Shown: positions 56,015-64,000 of the stretch, one piece after another
Numbering within the stretch: the first letter of the stretch is position 1
Layout: each line of letters begins with the position of its first letter
Origin: Aerococcus viridans
GTDB taxonomy: Bacteria > Bacillota > Bacilli > Lactobacillales > Aerococcaceae
Assembly: GCF_002871935.1 (NCBI RefSeq)
Contig: NZ_PNHQ01000008.1
Span: forward strand, 1 to 64,000
Reading direction: 5' to 3'
Length of the DNA stretch: 64,000 nt
Translations under genes and position numbers: made by a program
Notes under the pieces: generated by a model
The model's input: the letters and a program-made list of their open reading frames with translations, nothing else
Databases searched by the model: none
What the model was told of the DNA's origin: nothing

Positions 56015-57009
56015 AGCACCATATATTCCATAGCGGATTGTACACTCACATTTGATTGAATCATCCGTTGTGCTTGCCCTACTAAATGTAGGGCTTTTGT
56101 TGCTTCTTCGACCGTAATCTTAGCCAGTATTCCTTGATAGGCCTCAAAATTATTAGGAAACACCATCTGGTCTTGATTGCTTTGTCCTTGATCCGCATGT
56201 AGCAATAGATAGAGTAAATCATGAAAATGAAAAGCTACAAGATTAAGGGCTTGAATGATATCTGCTCTACCCTTGGGACCCTTCATCCAGTCTGATGCTA
56301 CCATGGTTAGACCTCGAGGGTCTTTTTTCACGATTAAATCAACCCATTGCATAGACCAGGTCAAACGTTGTTGGAAATCTTCATCCCAAGCCAAGGCAAC
56401 TGCCTCGTCGATATCATTGGTCAAGGCAGTCAAAGTGGTCGCCATACTTGGTTTAATCCCAGCTTCTTCAAATAAAGCTTTTAAACTTACCTGATTCAGT
56501 TGGGGAAAATGAATCATCTGGCAACGAGAAACAATGGTTGATAAGATAGCATCTCTATTATTGGTTAAAAGGAAGATAAAGACATTTTCATGCGGTTCTT
56601 CAATGAATTTTAATAGTGAATTAGCTGCATTTACAGTCATTTTCTCTGCTTCATGAATGATAAATATTTGGTTGTCTCCTTCAAGTGAAGACATAGACAA
56701 CCGCTCTTTCAAATCTCTGGTCTGATCAATTTTTATGGTATTGCCGTCTGGCTCAATATGGAAAACATCTGGATAATCAGCAGACAGAATCCTGCGACAA
56801 TGGTTACAAGTGCCACAAGGGATCCCTTGGTTATCAGGATTTAAACAATTTAAATAAGCTGCTAAATAAAGTGCCATATCTTCTTGACCAGCGCCGACCA
56901 TCCCTTCAAAAATATAGGCATGACCAAGGCGATTATTGACGAGTACCCTGTCCATCATAGCGGTTAAATCAGCTTGTTTTCTAGCGATATCAAAATGTTC
57001 ATGTGCCAT
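55996..57009 (-). CDS. holB: DNA polymerase III delta' subunit
   Basis: The 337-residue clamp-loader AAA+ protein has a zinc motif CGTCNHCRRI, LSMSSLEGDNQIFIIHEAEKMTVNAANSLLKFIEEP and the sensor region IVSRCQMIHF. As in delta', the Walker A region (EGMVGAGQEDMA) is degenerate. It works with DnaX and HolA to load the sliding clamp. It lies 32 bases after tmk, as in many Firmicutes (one or two small genes usually between are missing). Confidence 0.9.
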   Translation of the reverse strand: MAHEHFDIARKQADLTAMMDRVLVNNRLGHAYIFEGMVGAGQEDMALYLAAYLNCLNPDNQGIPCGTCNHCRRILSADYPDVFHIEPDGNTIKIDQTRDLKERLSMSSLEGDNQIFIIHEAEKMTVNAANSLLKFIEEPHENVFIFLLTNNRDAILSTIVSRCQMIHFPQLNQVSLKALFEEAGIKPSMATTLTALTNDIDEAVALAWDEDFQQRLTWSMQWVDLIVKKDPRGLTMVASDWMKGPKGRADIIQALNLVAFHFHDLLYLLLHADQGQSNQDQMVFPNNFEAYQGILAKITVEEATKALHLVGQAQRMIQSNVSVQSAMEYMVLAYWKQ

Positions 57010-57041
57010 AGATGGACTCCTTCCAATTGTTTTATCAGTAT

Positions 57042-57701
57042 CTAAAGAAATAATTGTGGAAAATGCTTTTCTAAAATTGCCAGCGCTTGTATTTGCATAC
57101 TTTCTGGATCTTGGCGAGCGTCAATTACCTGAATACGGTCTGGGAAACGATCTTTCAAGACAGTATACCCTTTATGCACACGTTGGTGGAAATCAATGGC
57201 TTCTACATCCAAACGGTTTTGTTCCGATTGACTACGGTTAGCTTGAATGCGTCGAATTCCTTCTTCAGCAGTAATATCTAAATATAAAGTAAGATCTGGT
57301 TGGCGACCATCAGTTGCGAATTGATTAATGGCTATAATACCCTCTTCACCAATTTCACGACCATAACCTTGATAGGCAATCGAAGAATCTACAAAACGGT
57401 CACATAAAACCATTTGTCCAGCTTCTAGCGCCGGAATTACCGTATGCATCAAATGTTGACGACGACTCGCTGCATATAATAGTGCCTCAGCCCGGGCATC
57501 TAAAGCTACATTTTCCGGATGCAAAATGACACCTCTAATTTGTTCAGCAATCGGGTCGCCACCTGGCTCGCGTGTCAGCTTTAACGGCACAGCCAACTTT
57601 GCCTCAAGTTTTTTTGTTAGTCCTTGAATTAAGGTTGTTTTACCAGCGCCATCTGGCCCTTCAACTGTGATAAATTTACCAGCAAATGTTTGTGTATCCA
57701 T
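57042..57701 (-). CDS. tmk: Thymidylate kinase
   Basis: The 219-residue kinase has P-loop GPDGAGKTTLI (residues 15-25), the DRx motif CDRFVDSSIAYQGYGR and lid region RIQANRSQSEQNRLD. It makes dTDP from dTMP. It lies 30 bases after recR within the dnaX-ybaB-recR-tmk-holB cluster. Confidence 0.94.
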   Translation of the reverse strand: MDTQTFAGKFITVEGPDGAGKTTLIQGLTKKLEAKLAVPLKLTREPGGDPIAEQIRGVILHPENVALDARAEALLYAASRRQHLMHTVIPALEAGQMVLCDRFVDSSIAYQGYGREIGEEGIIAINQFATDGRQPDLTLYLDITAEEGIRRIQANRSQSEQNRLDVEAIDFHQRVHKGYTVLKDRFPDRIQVIDARQDPESMQIQALAILEKHFPQLFL

Positions 57702-57731
57702 GAGGTCTCCTTCAAATCTGTTGTTCGTTCA

Positions 57732-58331
57732 TTAATCGATGTCACGCCGGCCTTCAAGGGCACGTAATAAGGTCATCTCGTCCGCATATTCAATATCACT
57801 CCCCACGGATAAACCGTAAGCAATCCGTGAGACCTGAATACCAGCAGGTTTAATTAATCTAGAAAGATAGGTAGCGGTTGCTTCCCCTTCGGCGGTTGCA
57901 TTAGTGGCAACAATCACTTCCTTAACCTGGTCATCTTGCAAGCGAGTCAGTAGAGATTGGATGTTCAAATCCTCTGGGCCAGTTCCTTCCATAGGTGATA
58001 GAACACCATGTAAAACATGATACAAACCATGGTATTCCCGCATCCTTTCCATAGATACCACATCACGTACTTGCTCTACTACTAAAATGCGTGAACGGTC
58101 ACGATGTTCGTCTGTACAAATCTCGCATGGGTCAGATTGGGTAATATTACCGCAAATTGAACAGTATCGTAGCTCACGTTTAGCATCTACTAAAGACGAA
58201 GCAAATTGCAGTACATCCGCCTCAGGCATGTCCAAGACAAAAAATGCCAATCTTGATGCTGTCTTTTGGCCAATCCCTGGCAATTTACTAAAAGAATCGA
58301 TTAACTTGGCAATTGGTTCTGGATATTGCAT
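57732..58331 (-). CDS. recR: Recombination protein RecR
   Basis: The 199-residue protein has an N-terminal HhH ([19 protein letters not shown]), a zinc finger [16 protein letters not shown] and a Toprim domain ([37 protein letters not shown]). With RecO and RecF it loads RecA at gaps. It is separated from ybaB by a spacer with a terminator. Confidence 0.94.
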   Translation of the reverse strand: MQYPEPIAKLIDSFSKLPGIGQKTASRLAFFVLDMPEADVLQFASSLVDAKRELRYCSICGNITQSDPCEICTDEHRDRSRILVVEQVRDVVSMERMREYHGLYHVLHGVLSPMEGTGPEDLNIQSLLTRLQDDQVKEVIVATNATAEGEATATYLSRLIKPAGIQVSRIAYGLSVGSDIEYADEMTLLRALEGRRDID

Positions 58332-58471
58332 TCTCTACACCCCTGCATCTAACTTCCCTTACATTTTACACCTTTTATTGAAAAAGGTCATACGCTAACA
58401 ATATAGGACACCAATACTAGATAGTGGTGCATATAGACTCACTATCCTTATGGGTCATACGATATTTTCTC

Positions 58472-58509
58472 AAAAATACCATGGATAGTCCTACTACCCA
58501 TGGTAAAAA
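58472..58509 (-). terminator. Intrinsic terminator after ybaB
   Basis: The minus-strand stem TACCATGG / CCATGGTA with inner AGT / ACT pairs is followed by five T. It lies in the 213-base spacer between ybaB and recR, so recR probably has its own promoter or relies on readthrough. Confidence 0.8.
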
Positions 58510-58544
58510 CCGTTGTTCATGCGCAACCATAAACTTTACGTTGA

Positions 58545-58859
58545 TTATAGTCCTGGGATACCTTTTGTGTATTTACCCATAACATTTGCAGTTTCAGTAT
58601 CTACTTTTTCAAGTCCGTTATTGACTGCTGCAATCAATAAATCTTGTAACATATCAACGTCTTCAGGATCTACTGCATCCGGTTTGATATTGATCGCTTT
58701 TACACGACGGTCACCTGTTACAGTAACATTTACCATACCTGATGGTTCAGTACCTTGAAATTCCTTTGATTCAATATTCTTTTGTTCTGATTCCATCTCT
58801 TGTTGCATCTTTTGCATTTTACGCATCATTTGTTGCATATTTGCCATTCCGCCTGCCAT
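58545..58859 (-). CDS. YbaB/EbfC family nucleoid-associated protein
   Basis: The 104-residue protein begins MAGGMANMQQMMRKMQKMQQEM, has the core VNVTVTGDRRVKAINIKPDAVDPEDVDMLQDLLIAAVNNGLEK and fits the dimeric DNA-binding YbaB/EbfC family. It lies between dnaX and recR as in most bacteria and probably shares the dnaX transcript. Confidence 0.92.
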   Translation of the reverse strand: MAGGMANMQQMMRKMQKMQQEMESEQKNIESKEFQGTEPSGMVNVTVTGDRRVKAINIKPDAVDPEDVDMLQDLLIAAVNNGLEKVDTETANVMGKYTKGIPGL

Positions 58860-58929
58860 TTTATTATCTCCTTTATCTTTTCCTTATTGCTTACTATAAT
58901 TGTTTACTTTTCATCATATTTGATATGAC

Positions 58930-60777
58930 TTAATCATCGATTATTGTAACATTATCTTTACCAAATAGTGAAGTTGCATGGTCTATCTGTTCTTGACGTG
59001 AACGAGTCTCTTCTTCATTTAAACCATTCTCATCTAGACCATCATCCAACGCTTCATCCTCTTGGGTAAAGGCTTCCGCATCCGTTGCTGACCCTTTTGT
59101 AGCGATCGCATCACTACCCACTAGATCATCTAAATTGCCATTTTTCATAGCTTGTACATAACTTTGTCTTGCAGATTGCCATTGGTCGCTCGTTAAATAG
59201 TACATCTTAGTTGGATGCCCTAATTGATTGGATAAAATCCGTTCAATTTCTTGACGCGTCTCTATATCCTCATCCACTTTTTTACATAGAATTTCATAAT
59301 CAAAGCGGACGACAAAAGCATTCGGTGACGCTGCTGCTGGGAAGGTTGCCTTTAATAAAGCTGCTTGCATACTTGGTAAGCTCTCAATTAGCCCTTCCCA
59401 TAAACTCGCAATATCATTTAAATCTTTCTTAGTTGCTTGATTCAACACTTGAAAGACCTTCTTAAGGTTTGGTGTAAAGGCCGTAGCATTGCTTGAGCGT
59501 TTAGCTGGTTTATTTGGCGCAGGTTTTGTTGGTTGCGTACCGCCATTTTCTACCTGTGCAGTTAAATTCGCCACTTGCTCTTGCAATTCAGCTATGGCTT
59601 GACTCACTTGCGTTGGTAAGACATGGCCTCCTTCTTGACCTACAGGAGCTTGGTGCATATGCCCTTGGCTTGCATTCGTTTGCCCACCAATCTGACTGGC
59701 TACTTGTACTGTTGCCACCTCTAAATAAATCGTTGGCTGCAATGAAAAACGAATCTCTGCTTGCGTTTCTCGAAAGACTTTCATCATCTTATACAAGACA
59801 CTAACATCAATCGTTTTAGCCAGTCTATAGAAAGCTTCATCATAACGTTGCGTCAAATCTTCAAGCTCTGATGTATCTGCCTTAGTTTCTTTCGCAATCA
59901 TTAAATCACGAACGAATACCAGCTGTTCTTCTACAAAGCGAGCTGCATCTTGACCACCAGCCAATAAAGCATGTAAATGATCCAATGCGACCGTTACTTG
60001 TCCCTTAGCTAATGCATCTGTGTATTGAACCAACTGTTCTTCTGACAAAGCACCAGTAACCAATCGACTGGTTTCAAGTGATAAGGTGCCGTCAGAAAAA
60101 GAAATTACTTGGTCTAACAAGGATAAGGCATCTCGCATCCCACCGTTTGCTGCCCGGGCAATTATAGTAAGGGCACCGTTCTCATATTCAATCCCATCCT
60201 GGTCTAAAATAAATGCCATCCGGTCTTCAATCATCTGACGTGAAATACGTTTAAAATCAAAACGTTGGGTTCTTGAAATAATCGTTGCAGGTATCTTATG
60301 TGGCTCAGTAGTTGCTAAAATAAAAATGACATTAGCTGGTGGTTCCTCTAAGGTTTTTAACAAAGCATTGAAAGCGCCTGTTGAAAGCATGTGGACCTCA
60401 TCAATGATATATACCTTATTTTGTGCTTCCGTCGGTGCATAACGCACCTTATCACGGATGTCACGAATCTCTTCAACACCATTATTTGAAGCCGCATCAA
60501 TTTCAATCACGTCAGCTAGTGTGCCATCGGTAATCGCTCGGCAAATTTCACATTCATTACATGGTTCCCCATCCACTTGATTGGGACAGTTAATGGCTTT
60601 GGAAAGAATCTTGGCCGCACTTGTCTTACCAGTCCCTCTTGGTCCCGTAAACAAATAAGCGTGACTCGTTTTGCCAGTCCTAATGGCATTTTGCAGCGTA
60701 CGCGCAACAGCCTCTTGGCCAACAATATCTCCAAATGTCTGTGGCCGCCAAACGCGGTATAATGCTTGGTAACTCAT
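58930..60777 (-). CDS. dnaX: DNA polymerase III subunits gamma and tau
   Basis: The 615-residue AAA+ protein has ALYRVWRPQTFGDIVGQ at the start, Walker A FTGPRGTGKTSAA, zinc ligands in CPNQVDGEPCNECEIC, and Walker B IIDEVHMLS. The C-terminal half holds low-complexity Pro/Lys-rich linkers and an acidic end, the tau portion. It powers clamp loading. ATG 60775-60777 follows AAGGAGG; the frame extends to 60810. I did not see a clear slippery A-rich frameshift site. Confidence 0.93.
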   Translation of the reverse strand: MSYQALYRVWRPQTFGDIVGQEAVARTLQNAIRTGKTSHAYLFTGPRGTGKTSAAKILSKAINCPNQVDGEPCNECEICRAITDGTLADVIEIDAASNNGVEEIRDIRDKVRYAPTEAQNKVYIIDEVHMLSTGAFNALLKTLEEPPANVIFILATTEPHKIPATIISRTQRFDFKRISRQMIEDRMAFILDQDGIEYENGALTIIARAANGGMRDALSLLDQVISFSDGTLSLETSRLVTGALSEEQLVQYTDALAKGQVTVALDHLHALLAGGQDAARFVEEQLVFVRDLMIAKETKADTSELEDLTQRYDEAFYRLAKTIDVSVLYKMMKVFRETQAEIRFSLQPTIYLEVATVQVASQIGGQTNASQGHMHQAPVGQEGGHVLPTQVSQAIAELQEQVANLTAQVENGGTQPTKPAPNKPAKRSSNATAFTPNLKKVFQVLNQATKKDLNDIASLWEGLIESLPSMQAALLKATFPAAASPNAFVVRFDYEILCKKVDEDIETRQEIERILSNQLGHPTKMYYLTSDQWQSARQSYVQAMKNGNLDDLVGSDAIATKGSATDAEAFTQEDEALDDGLDENGLNEEETRSRQEQIDHATSLFGKDNVTIIDD

Positions 60778-60943
60778 CGCTGCCTCCTTAAACTTGCTAC
60801 ATTTAATCATCTCGAATATTATAACATGAAACTATGGTAAGGCAATGAATGTAGGGTTATCTTAATGATAAAACGCGTTTATAAAAATTTGTCATAAAAT
60901 TGGAAATGCCGCCTTTTTCCCTTACTATTTGCTTCTAATCCTG

Positions 60944-60949
60944 TATAAT
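60944..60949 (+). promoter_or_regulatory. -10 element of the metK promoter
   Basis: TATAAT with TG directly before it, eight bases ahead of the SMK box. The -35 region (TTACTA, 16 bases upstream) is weak. Confidence 0.55.
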
Positions 60950-60956
60950 GGAGGAC

Positions 60957-61032
60957 GTTACAATAAATTTTTCCCGATAGGGTTTGCTTAGGCAAAAATT
61001 CCTTGTAACCATAAAATTTATATTTTGGGGGA
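60957..61032 (+). promoter_or_regulatory. SMK box (SAM-III) riboswitch in the metK leader
   Basis: Outer arms GTTACAA (60957-60963) and TTGTAAC (61013-61019) enclose UUCCCGAUAGGG and UUGCUUAGGCAA hairpin segments. The ribosome binding site GGGGGA (61027-61032) can pair with the internal UUCCC. This is the SMK arrangement found at metK in Lactobacillales: SAM binding hides the ribosome binding site and stops translation. Confidence 0.9.
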
Positions 61033-61038
61033 AACAAT

Positions 61039-62214
61039 ATGAATAAACGACTATTTACTTCTGAATCAGTCACAGAAGGCCATCCAGATAAGGTAGCTGA
61101 CCAAATTTCTGATGCGATTCTTGACGCGATTCTTGCACAAGACCCACAAGCACGCGTTGCTTGCGAAACTGCTGTAAACACAGGATTAGTCCTTGTTTTC
61201 GGTGAAGTGACAACTAGCGCATATGTGGATATCCAAAAAATTGTGCGCGATACCATTCGTGAAATTGGTTATCGTGATGGCAAATTCGGTTTTGACGCTG
61301 ATTCCATTGCCGTACTGGTTTCACTAGATGAACAATCACCTGATATCGCACAAGGTGTAGATGACGCTATTGAAACTAGGGAAAAGGGTGAAACTGACAA
61401 CAAGCTGATTGGTGCCGGTGACCAAGGGATTATGTTTGGTTACGCGACGGATGAAACACCAGAATTAATGCCAATGCCAATTGCCTTAAGCCACCGCCTA
61501 TCTCGTCGACTAGCTGAAGTCCGCAAAAGTGGTGAATTAAACTATCTAGGTCCAGATGGTAAGACACAAGTAACCATCGAATACGATGACAATCATCAAC
61601 CGCAACGTATCGATACCATCGTGATCTCTACACAACACACTGAAGGTATCGAATTAGATCAAATCCGCCAAGACGTGATCAAACACGTGATTGAACCTAC
61701 GATGCCTGACAATTGGTTGGATGAAAACACCCGTTACTTCATCAACCCAACTGGTAAGTTTGTATCCGGTGGTCCAGAAGCCGATTCAGGGTTAACTGGT
61801 CGTAAAATTATCGTTGATACTTACGGTGGCTCTGCTCACCATGGTGGTGGTGCCTTCTCAGGTAAAGACGCTACTAAAGTTGACCGCTCTGCTTCATATG
61901 CTGCCCGTTATATAGCGAAAAACTTGGTAGCTGCTGGTCTAGCTCGTAAGGTTGAAATCCAATTAGCATACGCAATTGGGGTTGCAGAACCTGTATCTAT
62001 TTCAATTGATACATTCAATACTAGTGCATTATCAGAAACTGATTTAGTAGCCCTAGTACGCGATAACTTCGATTTAACACCAAACGGTATTATTGACATG
62101 TTATCACTACGCCAACCAATCTTCAGTAAAACTGCTGCATACGGCCATTTTGGTCGAGATGACCAAGATTTTGCTTGGGAGAAAACAGATAAAGTAGACA
62201 GCTTGAAGAAATAA
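61039..62214 (+). CDS. metK: S-adenosylmethionine synthetase
   Basis: The 391-residue enzyme begins [32 protein letters not shown], with [21 protein letters not shown] and [17 protein letters not shown], the full set of MetK signatures. It makes SAM from methionine and ATP. Translation is likely controlled by the SMK box. A strong terminator follows. Confidence 0.96.
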   Translation: MNKRLFTSESVTEGHPDKVADQISDAILDAILAQDPQARVACETAVNTGLVLVFGEVTTSAYVDIQKIVRDTIREIGYRDGKFGFDADSIAVLVSLDEQSPDIAQGVDDAIETREKGETDNKLIGAGDQGIMFGYATDETPELMPMPIALSHRLSRRLAEVRKSGELNYLGPDGKTQVTIEYDDNHQPQRIDTIVISTQHTEGIELDQIRQDVIKHVIEPTMPDNWLDENTRYFINPTGKFVSGGPEADSGLTGRKIIVDTYGGSAHHGGGAFSGKDATKVDRSASYAARYIAKNLVAAGLARKVEIQLAYAIGVAEPVSISIDTFNTSALSETDLVALVRDNFDLTPNGIIDMLSLRQPIFSKTAAYGHFGRDDQDFAWEKTDKVDSLKK

Positions 62215-62225
62215 AATAATATCAA

Positions 62226-62272
62226 TAGCCCCCAGTAAACGGGTAATCTACCGTTTTACTGGGGGCCTTTTT
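62226..62272 (+). terminator. Intrinsic terminator after metK
   Basis: Arms GCCCCCAGTAAA and TTTACTGGGGGC with inner CGG / CCG pairs are followed by five T. Confidence 0.95.
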
Positions 62273-62311
62273 ATATCATGTCTTACTTTAAAATGTCACA
62301 ATGAAAAGCTA

Positions 62312-64000
62312 CTAAAGATACAGTCGTATAAAAAAGTCTTTAAAATGAGATTCATAGCGATGGCATATTTTCCAAAAACCAAAAGCAACCACCAATAAAA
62401 TAAAGCTGATAATCACTTCATTGATTGACATCGGTTGAATAGTCAAAATATCAGAAAAATATGGTAATGCTACCGCAATCACTGACATAGCAATTGTACT
62501 CGTTAACGCTAGAAACAGTCGTAATCTATTGAATGGAAAGCAAGATTTCCATACCGCAAATAATGACACGCCTGTTAATAAAATATAATCAAAGGTACGA
62601 GCTGTTTCAAAATCTAGTATACCCACTTTAACCAAGAATAAAGAAACAAGTATAGCAAAAGACACGGTCAAGGCACTTGGTGTTGCAGCAGCCAATGCTT
62701 TTGGTAAGAATCGTTCCTTCACTTGTTCATTACTTGCTTCAAATGACATGAAGAAAGCAGGGTAACCTTCAATAAATTTATCAATCATTGTAATTTGTAA
62801 GGGAATAAATGGAAATGGGAAATTTAATGCAATACAGATCAGTGTTACGATTAGTGAATATAAGGTCTTGATAAAGAAAACACTCGATGACCGTGTAATA
62901 TTATTCACCACTCGACGACCTTCAGATATGACCGCTGGTAGATCACCAAAATCTGAATTGACAAGAATTAAATCAGCCATTTGACGTGTAGCCCCGTCTC
63001 CTTCTGCCATGGCAATAGACAAATCCGTTTGTGATAAGGCTAAAATATCATTTACCCCATCTCCTGTCATCCCAACAATATGGTCCGCCTCCTGTAACTC
63101 CGAAACCAGCAATTTCTTTTGTTGTGGTGATACTCGGCCAAATACATTATATTGGTGTGCTGCTTGTCTTACTAATTTTTCGTCTTGAATTTGGCTCATA
63201 TCAATCGCTTGAGTACGCCCTTCAAGACCAGCTTTTTTCGCTACTCTAGCAACAGTTTGCGGATTATCCCCTGAGATCACTTTGATAGCCACACCCTCAT
63301 TTTGGAAAAAGGCCATCGTCCTTTTCGCGTTAGGTCTAATAGGATCACTTAGTGTGATATAACCAATCGGCTGAATACCCATATCCATAATATCAGGCTG
63401 GTCATCTCCAAGTGTAGTTAAAGACTCACCTACTAACAAAACCCTTAACCCCTCATTTTGTGCTATATTAATCTCATCAATCATTTCATTGAGTAAGTAT
63501 TCTGGCGCACCAACGAAAATTGTTTCTGCTGTTTCAAAAGTAATTGCTCCCCACTTTCGTTCGGATGAAAATGGCATCACTTGCGTTGCACCCACTGTAG
63601 CTGACTGATCTTCAAAATATTGTTTCAAGGCACTCATTGTTAAGTTACTATCCATACTCGCAGCGGTATAGTTAGCCAATTTTTCTTCTAATACTTGTTG
63701 AGATACATTGGCAAGTGGGTAAACCCCTTCAACTGACATTGTCCCTTGGGTGATTGTACCAGTCTTATCTAAACACAAAGAATCCATATGAGCCAAAGCT
63801 TCAACAGCATACATATTTTGCACAAGAACATGCTGTTTTCCTAGTTTTAATACAGCCGTTGATAAGGCTAAAGAAATCAATAAGACTAATCCCTTAGGTA
63901 GCATACCAATTAAAGCAGCAACTGAATTAATCACAGCCACATCTACTGCATCACTTCTTAAAAGAAAGGTTTGTAGGAATAGTACAATTCCAAGTGGCAT
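62312..64000 (-). CDS. Cation-translocating P-type ATPase, partial (CtpE-like)
   Basis: This is the C-terminal 562 residues; the gene continues past the window edge, so the N-terminus and first membrane segments are missing. The phosphorylation site CLDKTGTITQG lies near residue 98, MTGDGVNDILALSQTDLSIAMAEGDGATRQMADLILVNSDF near the hinge, and six C-terminal membrane segments follow. The motif order is like bacterial CtpE-type (calcium-linked) ATPases. It does not have the CPC or CPx motif of heavy-metal pumps in the visible part. The transported ion is not certain. Confidence 0.82.
   Translation of the reverse strand: MPLGIVLFLQTFLLRSDAVDVAVINSVAALIGMLPKGLVLLISLALSTAVLKLGKQHVLVQNMYAVEALAHMDSLCLDKTGTITQGTMSVEGVYPLANVSQQVLEEKLANYTAASMDSNLTMSALKQYFEDQSATVGATQVMPFSSERKWGAITFETAETIFVGAPEYLLNEMIDEINIAQNEGLRVLLVGESLTTLGDDQPDIMDMGIQPIGYITLSDPIRPNAKRTMAFFQNEGVAIKVISGDNPQTVARVAKKAGLEGRTQAIDMSQIQDEKLVRQAAHQYNVFGRVSPQQKKLLVSELQEADHIVGMTGDGVNDILALSQTDLSIAMAEGDGATRQMADLILVNSDFGDLPAVISEGRRVVNNITRSSSVFFIKTLYSLIVTLICIALNFPFPFIPLQITMIDKFIEGYPAFFMSFEASNEQVKERFLPKALAAATPSALTVSFAILVSLFLVKVGILDFETARTFDYILLTGVSLFAVWKSCFPFNRLRLFLALTSTIAMSVIAVALPYFSDILTIQPMSINEVIISFILLVVAFGFWKICHRYESHFKDFFIRLYL

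Overview
The window is low-GC Gram-positive chromosome, most likely Lactobacillales and possibly an Aerococcus-like genus (the genus is a guess). Support comes from gene content (cshA, murF/ddl, rpoE delta, pyrG, yabA, dnaX-ybaB-recR-tmk-holB, a class A sortase, an Rgg regulator), from an SMK (SAM-III) box at metK, which is typical of Lactobacillales, and from AGGAGG-type ribosome binding sites throughout. Most genes are on the minus strand. I see no rRNA, tRNA, CRISPR array, complete insertion sequence or prophage.

Layout. 1-11 kb: O-methyltransferase, CNNM/CorC-type membrane protein, a family 3 glycosidase behind two cre sites, a CBS-ACT protein of the c-di-AMP-binding CbpA type, a metallo-beta-lactamase-fold hydrolase, queT with a preQ1 riboswitch, a UPF0316 protein and a four-gene osmolyte ABC transporter of OpuC type. 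11-19 kb: acpS, cshA, murF, ddl, two little-known genes and a sortase. 19-27 kb: cysK-cysE, ridA, an aldo/keto reductase remnant, then rpmE2-rho-murA-fba. 27-36 kb: an accessory block with two paralogous FMN reductases, an ApbE flavin transferase, an MFS transporter, pyrF-pyrE behind a structured leader, and a methyl-cycle group (MTA/SAH nucleosidase, MetQ, luxS) behind a T-box. 37-43 kb: pyrG, rpoE, a DUF1934 gene, lipL, an HD hydrolase and an aldo/keto reductase. 43-50 kb: aminotransferase, membrane protein, FAD oxidoreductase, mscL, YdcF. 49-61 kb: a replication and repair cluster in Bacillus order (dnaX-ybaB-recR-tmk-holB ... yabA-yabB-GIY-YIG-rsmI), split by an insert carrying a GNAT gene, birA-bioY and an rgg gene. 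61-64 kb: metK and a P-type ATPase cut by the window edge.

The most interesting signals are four. (1) A 21-codon gene divergent from rgg, with its own promoter and ribosome binding site, encodes a short hydrophobic peptide: a likely Rgg/SHP quorum-sensing pair. (2) A family of long hairpin elements lies downstream of four minus-strand genes (cshA, cysE, an aminotransferase, mscL), always in the same orientation and ending in an intrinsic terminator. (3) A cluster of DnaA boxes lies far from any dnaA gene. (4) A structured leader of no class I recognise, ending in a terminator, precedes pyrF-pyrE. Decayed gene remnants and broken Bacillus-like synteny mark the places where accessory genes were gained or lost.
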